Assembly: GCA_030789695.1 (NCBI GenBank)
Contig: CM061142.1
Coordinates: 571,507,281-571,571,280 of the forward strand
Direction: 5' to 3'
DNA: 64,000 nucleotides
DNA from: Scilla litardierei
Taxonomy: Eukaryota > Streptophyta > Magnoliopsida > Asparagales > Asparagaceae
Shown here: piece by piece, positions 1 to 11,481 of the stretch
Layout of the letters: each line of letters begins with the position of its first letter
How positions within the stretch are numbered: the first letter of the stretch is position 1
Notes under the pieces: generated by a model
Database searches by the model: none
What the model was told of the DNA's origin: nothing
What the model saw: the letters and a program-made list of their open reading frames with translations, nothing else
Position numbers and translations under genes: made by a program

Positions 1-801
1 AACGTCTACATCTTTTCCATTCTCATCCTTGTGTAGATGGGTTGTCGTACTCATGGGAGTCCATTTGCTTGAAGACAATTCCATCCTGAATTGCTTGATA
101 AGCTCCCTGGTGCACTTTGTTTGATGTATGAAAGTTCCATCCTTCATTTGCCGAATTTGTAGTCCAAGGAAGTAGTTGAGCTCACCCATATGGCTCATTT
201 CGAATTCATCCTTTATAGACTTAGAAAATTCTTGACAAAGATTAAAGTTAGTAGAACTAAATATTATATCGTCTACATAAACTTGAATTAACAGGATGTC
301 ATTTTCATAATCTTCAATGAAAAGAGTTGAATCAACTTCATCCATTTTAAAACCTAAATCCAGAATAAAGGTTTTAAGTCGATCATACCAAGCTCTAGGA
401 GCTTGTCTCAACCCATATAACGCTTTCTTCAGTTTGAAAATATGGTTTGGAAATTTTTCATGAATGAAACCGGGTGGTTGAGAAACATAAACTTATTTAT
501 AAACAATACCATTCAAAATGCACTTTTAACATCTATTTGAAATAATTTAAAATTTTTATGGGATGCAAAAGATTAAAGCAATCTAATAGCTTCTAATCTA
601 GCTACATGGGTAAAGGATTATTCGAAATCAATACCTTCCTCTTGCCGATAGCCTTGAGCTACTAACCTTACTTTATTCCTTATGATGACCTCGTTCTCAT
701 CGGTCTTGTTCTTAACATCTACTTGGTCCCAATCACTTGGTGACCACTTGGAAGAGGAACGAGCTCCCAAACTTCATTTCTTTCAAATTGCATGAGCTCT
801 T
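1..801 (-). pseudogene. Host SIRE-like copia copy: broken reverse transcriptase (left part)
   Basis: This stretch aligns base by base with 40822-41620 of the second SIRE copy and encodes, on the minus strand, the Ty1/copia reverse transcriptase. The catalytic YVDD motif can be read near 265-280 (context QVYVDDIIFS). Upstream are the remains of the FQ(I)DVKSAF block near 500-530 and of the VIGTKW block near 700-740. No long open frame survives. One visible lesion is a missing T in the codon run that should read AFLNG near 513-518, which puts a TGA in frame. The copy stops at 801, where another copy of the same family has inserted; its remainder resumes at 49016. The outer end lies beyond the window. 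Confidence 0.9.
797..801. repeat. Target-site duplication CTCTT, left copy
   Basis: CTCTT directly precedes the LTR start TGTAGGG at 802 and recurs at 49016-49020, directly after the LTR end. Joining the flanks across one copy restores the same pol sequence that is uninterrupted at 41600-41630. This fixes the boundaries of the inserted element. Confidence 0.9.
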
Positions 802-2623
802 TGTAGGGTCACTGGCTATGAGGAAAACAATAGAATGGGAGGTTCAATAGTGTTTATGTAATTTAAAAAGATAGTTACACCAAATTAATTTCCTAACCAA
901 CAAATAGTGCGGAATAAGTGTAAACACAAAATGAAACAAATACAAACTCAAGGATGTTTCAAGGGTTCGGATTACCCAAGTCACTTCCCGACTTGTTCCT
1001 AGTAATCCTACATCCCTTCCACCCGGTAAACAACCGGATACTCAAGTTAGAACCCTAACTTGATGTTTCCTTAAAACCCCACTTGTAGCAACCCTACAAA
1101 TGAAATCGAAATACACTCGATGTCTTTGACTCCCACAACTTGGGAGCAAGCAAACCACTCTCACAACCCAAGAGTAAATCAAATAACGAAAGTTATGAAA
1201 TATGAAATTAAGCAACCCTTACAATCACCTATGCCTTGAAGTAGAACTTGAAGGAAAAGTGTGTTGTGTGTTGAAAGACTCTCTTGGAAGAGATGAAAGC
1301 CATTTCTCTTTATTGCACCAAATTCCTAGAAGATTTTTCTTTGGTTCTAGGTTGGAGAGCAAGAGATGTAAGATAGGAATTCCAGGGCTTTTTGATTTTG
1401 AGAGCTTTGATCTTTAACAAAAATGAAAGCTTGAATGTTTGAGCAAGAGATGATCAAAGAGTCTAGCCTCTCAATGGAACAGTAGAGGCTTCTTTTATAG
1501 GTTTCTCAAACCCTCAAACTGAATCGCCAAAAAACCCCTTTGAATCCGTGAGGAAAAACTCAACGGATAGAATCTGAGCCCGCGACAGTCGACTGTTGAA
1601 GAACTCACAGTCGACTGCTGCACAGTGAAAGAGGGTAGGTGAGAATTCATAACGGTAACTTACCACGTGGACAGTCGGCTAATGAGGCATAGACGGTCGA
1701 CTGTTAAACCAACATGCGACTGTAAATCCTACACCAGGCGACTGGCCGTAAGATGGGTAAGTTGAGGAAATCTGAGAAAAGTCTGGGAATACAGGACAGG
1801 CGACTGATGAAGAGAAGACAGTTGACTGTTAAACTAAACATGCGACTATAATTTCTTCTACAGATGACTGTCAAGACCCTGATATTTTCTAGAGAGTTGA
1901 GTCATCAAAGAGGCTCAAAGACAGACGACTATTGAAGCATTAACAGTCGACTGTTCCTTTGTACAGTTGACTTTAAATCCAACAATAGTCGACTGGCCAG
2001 ATCAAACAGAGAAATAGAATTGGGCTGAGGATAGACATGTGACTGACTAACAAGACACAATTGATTGTCACTTGGACAGGCGCTTGTGAAATCTACATAA
2101 GTCGCCTGTGTGAGTTAAAGCTAAGAAGCCCAAAACTAGACTGAAAAGGTTGTGCATAACAGGCGACTGTAGAACAAAACACAGTCGATTGTTTTGAGAC
2201 AGGCGTCTGTAAATCGTTCAGCAGTCGACTGTTAAAACATGACATGCACAATCTAGATAGAAATGAATTGGAGTCTAAGGAAAGTTGATCTAATGATATC
2301 CTAAGACTGAAATGAAGATATGTGTGTGCTCCAATAAATTTCTACTTCTAAGCTACATACTAGAAGAGAAACAGGAAGACTACATTTAAAGAACTCTCTC
2401 TTCTATCCAGCGCATGAGCTTGAAGTCTTCTAGGAGCTTCAATCACCATCTACGATCATCCAATCCACTTCATTTGCTTTCAATGATCTTTGAGTGTCAT
2501 CCATTGCAAATAGATCTTCATGATAAGCTTAGGCAATGGATTAACTGCAAATAGGGGATTAGTCACAAGTATTTATGTTTGCTTATCATTAACACCAAGT
2601 AGGGAGAAGTCGAATACTCAACA
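802..2623 (-). repeat. 3' LTR of the inserted SIRE-like element (1822 bp)
   Basis: On the plus strand it starts TGTAGGGTCACTGG and ends ACTCAACA, with the TG...CA ends expected of an LTR. It matches 47198-49015 along its whole length, with scattered substitutions and small indels. On the minus strand the U3 holds many copies of an imperfect ACAGTCGACTGT palindrome (about 1585-2240), then a TATAAAAG box (complement of 1492-1499), then R-U5 down to 802. The open frame at 1202-1417 lies inside the R-U5 part and is not considered a gene. Confidence 0.92.
1575..2240. repeat. Array of palindromic ACAGTCGACTGT-like motifs in U3 (3' LTR)
   Basis: About twenty copies of a 10-12 bp motif are scattered at irregular spacing of roughly 20-60 bp. 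Perfect forms read CAGTCGACTG; common variants are CAGGCGACTG, CAGTTGACTG and CAGACGACTG. The core GTCGAC is its own reverse complement and contains a CG dinucleotide. The array lies upstream of the TATA box on the minus strand, the place of promoter elements in an LTR. A regulatory role is an inference. Confidence 0.75.
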
Positions 2624-2638
2624 TTCTCCCCCTTTTTG
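2624..2638 (-). promoter_or_regulatory. Polypurine tract of the inserted SIRE-like element
   Basis: Read on the minus strand this is CAAAAAGGGGGAGAA directly before the LTR start TGTTGAG. This is the expected plus-strand priming site for the 3' LTR, and its form is typical of SIRE-type copia elements. Confidence 0.88.
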
Positions 2639-3237
2639 ATGATGACAAACAAACATAAACCAAAAGATAAATAATTGTGCTTCAAGAGAACTTACTTCCC
2701 CTACATAGATGCCAATCAAGTTAGACAATAAATATTAGGGCATCTATATATCAAATGAAGCAAATGAGTAAGATATGCATGAATGAAATGAATCCATGAA
2801 ATCTAGGATTTATAATCCATATTCATTATATCTTACTCCCCCTGAATCTAAGGCAACTTCAATCTTAGATTCAAGTGTAATTAGAATTTACTTAGCGCAT
2901 TCATTATGAATCTGTTTATTTCTCTCCTCCTATGGCATTATCCAAAAGGCGGGAGTAAAATAACAACAACAATTGTGCTAAATAAGAACTAGCAACAATT
3001 ACAAGAGTCTAAAGATATATAAATCAAAAACTCATTAACCACATTATAAATATAGCTGATAAGAGGAATGAGAGTCCAATATCAACATTGAGAGACACAA
3101 AGAAAAATATCGTCTCAAATCACATCACATAGAGAATATAACATACATGGAGACAATGTCACAAAATTCACACATATATGATAAACAATTATACAATGTG
3201 CGAAACTGAACGAAGAAAATGCATGTTCATATACATA
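2639..3237 (-). other. SIRE 3' untranslated internal region, outer part
   Basis: Non-coding, AT-rich sequence between the PPT and the insertion point of Helitron 1. A second purine-rich patch, the complement of 2834-2843, resembles an extra PPT. I see no ORF or other signal. On the minus strand it continues across the insertions into the microsatellite at 15134-15195 and 37540-37627. Confidence 0.6.
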
Positions 3238-3589
3238 TCTATATTATAAAACAGGGATGTTATCATGGGTTTTTGGATAAGAGTTATTGGATAAGAGAAA
3301 TTGTTTATGAGAAAATGGATAAGAGAAAATGGACAAGGGAATTTGGATATGTTTGTATAAGATTTTGTTTCATGGGTTATTGGATAAGATTTTGTCTTTG
3401 AGAAATTGCATATGAGAAATTGATATGAGATATTGGGTATGGTTTGTGTGTTGGGGGGGAATTTTGAAATTTGAAATTTGATTTTGAAAGGAAAATTTTG
3501 GGGGGACACTGCTGCAAAACACCCTTGCAATTTGAAATTTTGCCGGGAGAGCCTCAAATCACATACACCTCTGCTGCAAAATTCGGCAC

Positions 3590-3830
3590 TTCAACTTGAA
3601 ACGAAAATTTTCCCGGCGAGCCTCAAATCACAAACACTTCCGGCACTGCAAAATTCGGCAAGAGCCTCATTTCAAAAACCATGGCAAGAACCACGGCAAC
3701 CACGGCACTTCAACTTCGGCAAGAACCATGACAACTTCAACTTCGGCACTTCAACTTCTCCTCCTCCGACGTGACCACGGCAAGAACCATGGCAAGAACC
3801 ACGTCACTTCAACTTCGAGATCCTTGCACG
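3590..3830 (+). repeat. Irregular tandem repeats rich in CAACTTCGGC and GGCAAGAACCA
   Basis: Short units such as CACTTCAACTTCGGC and ACCACGGCAAGAACCA recur in variable order. The frames 3478-3774 and 3596-3898 that run through them have low-complexity composition and are not taken as genes. Confidence 0.6.
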
Positions 3831-3894
3831 CCATCCCCGTGCCTTCTCCACGTCGAGCACCACAACAGCTGCCTCCTCCTCTCCTTCATCTATA

Positions 3895-4140
3895 TTAATA
3901 CTTAGCAATGGTAGATTAGCAACGATGGTTCATGAGCACGGCAATTTTGCAGGCATTAACGATTAGCAACGATGGTTCATGAGCAGGCATTAACGATGGT
4001 TCATGAGCACAGCAAATTCAGCAACTCGGATGTTTTCATGAGCACGACAATTTCAGCAAATTCATGAGCACGGCAATTTCAGCAACTCGGATGTTTTCTC
4101 AGCAAATTCAGCAAATTGTTGCTAATCTATATTAATGCCT
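3895..4140. repeat. Short dispersed repeats around GATGGTTCATGAGCACGGCAA
   Basis: The phrases AGCAACGATGGTTCATGAGC and ATGAGCACGGCAATTTCAGC recur several times within 240 bp. No coding signal is seen. Confidence 0.55.
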
Positions 4141-4259
4141 GCAAATGAACACGGCAACCATTGCAGAAGGAAATTTGATTCCTCCCCCCATTATTGTTTC
4201 TCAGCTCGACTGATTCTTTGTTATTTTTGATGTTTTTTGCAGCAATAAATTTGGATTCT

Positions 4260-5340
4260 ATCTCCAGGATTTCTGCACACCAACTATTTGTACAAATGCT
4301 CAAATCAATTTAGGTTCATGTGCACACCAACTAAGATATACCAACTTTGCTGTATTGGTTCAAACTTGGATTCATGTGAACAAAAACTTGGATTCAATTT
4401 AGATTCATGTGAACAAAAAATAGAGAATTTTGGATTCAATTTAGATTCAATTTAGACTCATATGTTTATCACTTCTCTATGTTTATCAAAAATAGAGAAT
4501 TTTGGGTTAGCAAAAATGAATTAAGGGTTGTAATTATTGTTTTGACTGCAACCTTATACAACCAATTTTTTCATATGTTTATCACTGAAAATTTTTTTGT
4601 TTTAGTTTTGATTGTTTTTCAAATTGTATAAGTAAATCATTTCAGGATTCTCAAATGATTTTTCATTTGAGAATGCAATCTTATACAACCATTCATTTTC
4701 AAATTCTGAAATTGTATAATTCATTTCAGATTGTATAATTCATATGAAAAAAACAGTTTTTTTCATGATTCTCAAAAAAATTGTTCAAGCTTGACATTGA
4801 ACTCTTAATTCATATGAAAAAAACAATTTTTTTGGTGCATTTCAAATTTTCAATGATAAACATATGAGAAAGTTTTCAAAACAATAATTACTTATATAAG
4901 GAAAACAAAACTAAATTGACTATCCTGAAATGATTTTCAAATTCTCAAATGATTTTCAAATTGTTTTGATTGCAACCTTATACAACCATTCATTTGAGAA
5001 TCCTGAAATGATTGTTTTTTTGAAATGCACCAAAAAAACAAAATGAATGGTTGTATAAGGTTGTTTTGATTGTATAATTCATATGAAATTCATATGAAAA
5101 AAACAGAGAACCATTTCAAATTGTATAATTCATATGAAAAAACAGTTTTTTTTATTCTCAAATTATATTTCAGGATTCTCAAATGGTTGTATAAGGTTGC
5201 ATTTCAAAGAAACTGTTTTTTTCAAATTCTGAATCCTGAAAACTAAATTTGAAATGCACAAAAAAATTGTTTTTTTCATATGAATTAAGAGTTCAATGTC
5301 AAGCTTGAACAATTTTTTTGTCACACACTTGCTTAATTAG
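4260..5340. repeat. AT-rich block of direct and inverted short repeats
   Basis: Motifs such as TTCATATGAAAAAAACAG, TTGTATAAGGTTG and CAAATGATTTTC occur many times on both strands, often as neighbouring inverted copies (for example ATTCATATGAAAAAAAC against its reverse near 4795 and 5275). The block can fold back on itself extensively. It contains no usable ORF. A comparable block is found in Helitron 2 at 27930-28620. Confidence 0.6.
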
Positions 5341-6409
5341 AGAATGGTGTGACTTGATATGGATCAAGTTGTAAATTGCATTAATTTTGTTTCACTTAGA
5401 GAAGCATACTATAAGGAATTTTGACTAAAGATATTTATTTGTCATTGGTATTTTCATGATTATGAAGATATCTGACTAAGAGCTTTATTATATCAAAAAG
5501 TCCTCTGTTGTTTTTAACTGGTTATAGTAAGGAATTGTCTATGTTAGATGAATGCTCTGATCTCCTATGTTTTGAAATCTGATTCACATAAAAATTTTCT
5601 TTTAAAACACAATTTTTTTAAACCATTTACTTTTTTTTGAGCAACAGCTATATGGTATACCTGATGGTTGCTAAATTTAGTTGGCCGTAATAATTTTAGT
5701 TCTTAAAATTCTTCCATTTCTTGGAAGCTCATATATTTAATGACTTCTTTGACTTGATAAAATATCTATGATTTTGCTGCCATGAGTTCTCATTTTTGGA
5801 GGATGACGGGATGACCGCTGAAATCTTGACTCTGAAAATACAAATGCATTAAGTAAAATTAAATTTTGACACATTTTGATACAGTTCATCCGGCATATGC
5901 TCCAAATGTCATCTGGCAAAAATGAACGTTGTATCATGTATCAACATTTTTTCCCTCTCAAAATGTTGTATCCATGTATCAAAATGTGTATCCAGGTATC
6001 AAAATGTTTGATATATTTAATGCATTTGTAGAAACATTAAATTTTGGCACTGAAATTTAATTTACCTAATGCATTTGTATTTTCTCCACTTACTTTCTTA
6101 TACAAATGCAGGATGACAGAATGAACTACGACATTTGTATGCAGGATGAAATGATTAAGTTGAGGAAAACATCCTGCATTTTTATTTTCAGTTCTGGATA
6201 TGAAGCATCCAGCTTACATTACCTGGTTTATACCATAGAATTCTGGTTTACTTTCATGTGGCATCTAATCAAATGGCATTCACATGGCATTCTGGATATC
6301 TTGCTAAAAAGGTGTGTGAACTATGTGTCTCAAGTCTTTATATGGTATTCACATGTGAATTGTGTAATGTAGATTAAAATGACATTGTGTGATCGTTTTC
6401 ATATGTCAG
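5341..6409. other. Helitron 1 interior without recognisable gene
   Basis: AT-rich sequence with short repeated phrases (GTATCAAAATGT near 5940-6010). The small frames 5737-5937 and 6106-6372 show no recognisable domain. The segment just before 6410 ends in a splice-acceptor-like ATATGTCAG leading into the next exon fragment, so part of it may be captured intron. Confidence 0.5.
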
Positions 6410-6698
6410 ATGCAACTAGGAACGGTTTTCGGAGCTTTCTTGGATCCCGTAGCTGATAATGTTTTCTTTCTCCTTTCATTTCAAGTTGTTGGGGGATTAA
6501 ATGATGTATCTAATTTTTCTTATGTTCAAACAGTTTTCTTTTTCGAAAATTTCAACTGATTTGTTTTCTGATGATGCAATGCAGCTTATGGTTGTGGCAG
6601 CATTAGTTTTACTGTGCAGAAAGCAGTTGGATGTCTCTGTTGTGGGAGAAGTGTGATGGCTTCTGACAGCACCTGCCATTGCTATCATTGGTAGGGAG
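6410..6698 (+). pseudogene. Captured fragment of phosphatidylglycerophosphate synthase (two exons and the intron)
   Basis: Exon A (6410 to about 6459) follows an AG acceptor and encodes QLGTVFGAFLDPVAD, the signature region of CDP-alcohol phosphatidyltransferases. Exon B (6585-6698, 114 bp, exactly 38 codons) follows TGATGCAATGCAG and ends GGGAG|gtgagc. It encodes LMVVAALVLLC, then LDVSVVGEV, a stop, and TAPAIAIIGRE. This order and wording match plant PGP synthase, a plastid and mitochondrial enzyme that joins CDP-diacylglycerol and glycerol-3-phosphate. Exon B carries an in-frame TGA, and the donor of exon A appears mutated. Only this central piece of the gene is present, so it is a fragment carried by the Helitron. 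The same fold is used by cardiolipin synthase, but the VVGEV...PAIAIIGRE wording points to PGP synthase. Confidence 0.82.
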
Positions 6699-7139
6699 GT
6701 GAGCACCAACTCAACAATTATCTTACTTTAATTAATATCATTTATTTTTCAACTTTAACTCGATTGTGTTGTGTGTGCCAATACTATAGTTTATTGCAAT
6801 GTGATGTCTCAGAATGTTTAGTAATATAGCAGCACTTAATTATGTATGTATAATTAATGTTTAGTAAATTCTTATATTCACAACTCATTCCTCTGGTTCT
6901 TCCATGCATTGTAACTAGCTGATCGAGAATCTTGACCGGGCCCACGTCCATTGGCTGACCAATATGAGGTGAGATGGGGAAAGCAAGGACTGACACCTTC
7001 AATGTCATTAAGTTTAATTATGTATGTATAATAGTTTAATGTGTCCTTGCATTAGGATTAGTTGGTCCCTTTAAATCCAGAGGAATGTGCCTTCCTGTGC
7101 ATTGAAGGGTTGGTTGTGAGCAGTACGAGGAGGGACAAT

Positions 7140-7212
7140 GGGGTGCAGGACAGAAGCCGAAGGTGAACTATAGGAAGTGGTTGTGGTCACCTGATGAAGA
7201 CCAGAGGTTGAG
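7140..7212 (+). pseudogene. Captured first-exon fragment of an R2R3-MYB gene
   Basis: In one frame from 7148 the sequence encodes KPKVNYRKWLWSPDEDQRLR, the start of an R2 MYB repeat. The first conserved Trp of R2 is recognisable in LWSPDEDQRL, and the NYRKGLW wording is changed to NYRKWLW. The fragment ends at AG|gtatgt, a plausible donor. The remaining MYB helices are absent. The upstream 7030-7140 looks like rearranged leader sequence. It lies about 440 bp after the PGP synthase piece in the same orientation, but the two come from unrelated genes. Confidence 0.68.
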
Positions 7213-9098
7213 GTATGTTTGTGCCAAAATCTTATTTGAAGTTATCAAAACATAAATAGAAGTATTTCCTATATGATGAAACTTTGATGTGTTTCCTCAA
7301 GTAATTGTTAATGGTGATATTAATCAAAGTATAAGAACTGTAATGAAGAATGATATATTCATTTGGTGAATGGCTGGCTAGAAATTAATAGTGGGCTACA
7401 CATTGGTCCCATCTGTACATTATGATTTGTGGTCTACGCATTGGTAATGATAAAAATGATGAAAAACTGTGAATGTATGTATGAAAGAATTCAGGATTAT
7501 ATTATTATAACATGTTGGCATAAAAATGTGTTAGAAAACCAAATTAATAATGGTAGTTTTGTTGTCAGGTCCTGATGAACCTGATGAACCTGACAACAGG
7601 TTGGCATAAAGAATTTTGTTGGGTTTGATTTTATTATAACATGTTTGGACCTGATGGGGCCTGATGGACCTGATGCGTCCATTCTCAGGCATGTTATAAT
7701 AAACTTCCACAACTTCATAAAATGGCTAAATGATAAAATGCCTTCTCAGGATTTTTTCAAGTTCATTGGGTCTTATTTTGTTGTTGGGTTAGAAAACTTC
7801 CACAAGATTTTTTATGCCTGAGATTATTTCAGGTTCATCAGGTTCCTCCGATCCCAAGATTTTGTTGTTAGGTCCCAACATGTTGGTATAAAGAATTTAG
7901 GATTATGTATGAAATTAATAGTTGGCATAAAAATGTTGGCTGAATGATCAAATACCTGAGAGATCAAATACCTGAGATTTTTTCAGGTTCATCAGGTTCA
8001 TCAGGTCCCAAGTTTTGTTGTTAGGTCCTAACATCTTGGCATAAAAAATTCAAGATTATGTATGGAATTCGTAGTGGGCATAAAAAATGTTTGATATTTA
8101 TAGTTTAGGTTATTCTGTATGAAGTTTATCACTTATGCTTATGGATGAAACTTGATGAACACTGGCCTTTCCCGGTATGGATGAAACTTGATGAAGTTAG
8201 CTGCTAGCATTTTTTAGCAACCGTGGGGCTCTTTCCCTGTATGTTTTGATGTTTTAATGTTTGTATTGGAGCATGTTTTAATGTTTGTTAAGAACATTGG
8301 CCTTTATTCATTTGTAAGTGGGGCTGGGAACTTACCAAAAACATGAGGGTACATGCTCCTGTCTAAGAAATCCAAATCAGTTGGAATTTCCATGGTTAGA
8401 GTATAGATAAACACTAACATTCTAACCTAAATGAATTTTTTGATTTAAATATGAAGCAAGCAGAACTAAATTTGATTAAAAATCATATTTTTTCCTCAAT
8501 TATGATAAGCTTGAAAGCATCCAGTGAGCTTAACCTCTCTCATGACCCCGGCAGACGCAAAATTTGGAGGCACGAGCATATACCAATGTGAGAGGAATTA
8601 ACTAGATAGACTAAACAAGTTGGTTATTTTAAATTATAATGTGCATCTCTTATGAGTATGGCAGGATAATTAGGTTGACAATATATTATAACAAAGCAGA
8701 TCCTTTCATACAACATTTCCTTGGCCTTCCCATGTAATACGTTAGTGTGTATTTGTGTATTCGTTTTTGGTGTTCCTTTTTCATCCTTTGCCAATGCGGA
8801 TTCATTGAAGAAGTTCTTTTGAATGCCTTTGAGCAAGCTTATAATGTGGACATGCAAACACACAATCAAGTGTTTCACCATATAATATGATTAATGATTA
8901 CTTGATAACAAAGTCAGAATGAAAATAACTGAAACATCCGAGTGTTGTGCCTGTATTGTTTAGCATATTTTAAACATATGCACAGACAGAATGTTGCTTA
9001 GAATATGGATGTTTCCAAATGTAGCTAATTCTCATGATGCATGTTTCTAAATATAAATCACTGATGCTAGAACATGAAATCAAACTGAGTAAACTTAC
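7213..9098. other. Helitron 1 interior with AGGTTCATCAGGTTC-type repeats
   Basis: Between about 7560 and 8060 the phrases CCTGATGAACCTGA, TTCAGGTTCATCAGG, GTTGGCATAAAGAAT and TTTTGTTGTTAGGTCC recur on both strands, giving local inverted repeats. The rest is AT-rich with no recognised gene. The minus-strand frame 8624-8881 has no recognisable domain. Confidence 0.5.
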
Positions 9099-9190
9099 TG
9101 CATATCCATCAGGAGTCCAAGACATTACATCCCATTTTATTGTAATATTGCCGATTGGGTCCAATGGATCATATGCCACTGTTTCAGACA
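9099..9190 (-). pseudogene. Captured exon fragment of a COBRA-like gene
   Basis: On the minus strand the frame encodes AYDPLDPIGNITIKWDVMSW followed by TPDGYA, then a splice donor GTAAGT (complement of 9093-9098). The AYDPLDPxGNITIKWDxxSWTPDGY sequence is the start of the mature COBRA-like protein family, GPI-anchored apoplastic proteins that act in cellulose deposition and oriented cell expansion. Residues before AYDP may be the end of the signal peptide exon or retained intron. Only this N-terminal piece is present; the rest of the domain, the Cys-rich part and the GPI signal are missing. Its orientation is opposite to the PGP synthase and MYB pieces. Confidence 0.82.
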
Positions 9191-11480
9191 CCAAGACTAC
9201 ATTATCACACAACGAAAATAATCATGAAGCTAATTAGAATTCAATAATATTGGGATCCATACAAGAACATGCTCGAGAAAACACCATGAATCCGATGAAG
9301 ATTGAGATTGCACACCTCAATTCAACAATGTTTTCTTGCTGCTTTTCTTCTATATTCACAATTTTCCAGTTTTTTACTTTAATATTTGCTATTACAATCA
9401 GTGAGACTGCATTTCAGAACTCAATCAACGCGAGATAGAATCAAAACTCTAAATCAAGGCGAGATACAATTTTCCAGTTATTTACTTTAAGTTTTGCTAT
9501 TTCAATGCAGTTTGGATTTCTTAGTTTTCCTGATTGATTTGAATTATATGATACATGATTTATAGAATTCTAAATGCCGTCAATTCTAAATGCAGTTATT
9601 AATACGCTTCTGATAAAGCATATGGGCACCTACAATTTCAGTACGCTTTTAAATTCTGGTTTGTTGGCCAATGTCTATTTTTTCTTTTAAATGATGGTGT
9701 GTTTTAGGCCTTCATTTTTATATGTTACTAATGTTATGATATGAATGCTTGGTTTTTATTATATCCTAGAGAGAATCTTTTCATCCGTAGTTTTGTTATT
9801 ACCTTCATATGACTTTATATGCCTGTATCCATATATCCATGTATCCTCTTCTGACCCTTTGAGTGAGTGATCTACATATAAGAACACATATCTTAATTTT
9901 GTGAACAACAAATGGCTAGCAAGCAAAGTAATTTTGTAATGGAATCCTTAGTCTGAATATCATTCATGGAAATTTTATATGGGTTTAAAAGGAATGGAAA
10001 TTTTATTTCTTAGCAGAGTTGATTATGATGTATATCATTTATGTAGGGGATTTCTGCTAATATGTGACAGGCCCAGGGCCAAGTATCCAAGATTATTTTG
10101 GTGGATTGTGTATTTATGTTAGTTAATTTGTATGAGATGCATGTTGCCTTGAACAACTACAGAGAGTAAATTTTCATTCTGATATAAATATTACATGCAT
10201 TTATGCAGATCCTAGATTTAGCTTCGTAATGAACATAAATATGCAAGCAAAGATATCCAAAACCTACGTTTTGTGGTAGGGATAACTGCAACTCCAACTA
10301 CTTTCAACCAACCAATAATAACCGGATAAGTACTACACATAAGAAGCTTATTGAGACAATCCTAAGTAAGAAACCTATCAAGACAGTCCTATAAAAGCAA
10401 CAAGTTTAAAGAAAGCATGGACTAAATAACCAAAAGTCTTCAAAAAAAATTTGCCAATAGTTGAAAGAATTCGGAAACAAACAGGATAATGATATATATT
10501 ATTTTGTGTACTTTTCATAAACAACATATAAAACAAGGAAGCAATTATATTTGGGTCTTCGCTCTATGCTAAACATGCTTCTTCAAATTAAACGCCACTG
10601 ATTTGTCTCTCCTCCCAATTCCCATTCAAACCCATAGTAACTACAAGCTAAGTACATCAAACACCAATAATTCCATTGAGGATGCAAATGACTCAAGGCA
10701 AATATGTACAACAGATAGAATTAGGAATCTTCTTACTAAAAAGGATGCCAACAGAAATTTTACAAAAAACATTCTCTGGATATGATTATCCTGCAATACC
10801 TTTTTTTGCCCCCCAATGAAAACCATATTTATCAAATATACAATCATGATCAAAGCTCAAATAAACCAGCTATATAATTCTCAAATCACTCCAAACATCA
10901 CCACAACCAGTCATGAGATGCATATCACCTAAACATCAAGGATGATGATTATTTCCCCAACTTTTATTTCCTTACATTTTTATCTCTCTCATGATCTGAA
11001 GTAAGATTTATTTTCAAAAACAAATATAGATTTATTTTTTAAAAACAAATATAATAATGACAACCTTTCTGGTAACATCCATTAACAACTTTAAGAACTT
11101 GCATCCAAACTTTGTAGAGCTGAACATATCTAAAACTCACATGATCTGCACCCCACTTGATTACTTTATTGACTTTGTTATCCTATTAAGGTGATGTTTG
11201 TTTGCCTGCCTGAGATTTCTTTCCTTTGCATTCTATATGAAATGGGCTTCTTTCAGAATGTTTCTTTAATAGTTAAATGAACCTCAACTACTTATGCATG
11301 CAATTTCATTATATGTAACAATTTTCCAATAACATAGGCCACAAGCAATTATTATTCAATTATTTAGGCCATCATAATCTTTTGTGTGTGTGGATACAAC
11401 GAAAAGTAGGCCATCATAATCTTTAGTCAACTGATGATTGATGTTTTGAAGGAACGAGGTGTGGTAAATGGTAATATGTG
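9191..11480. other. Helitron 1 interior, no recognised gene
   Basis: AT-rich sequence with scattered small frames (9250-9438, 10603-10785 and others) that have no recognisable domain or consistent codon use. I see no tandem structure. It may hold intron or intergenic DNA captured with the gene fragments. Confidence 0.4.
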
Positions 11481-11481
11481 C

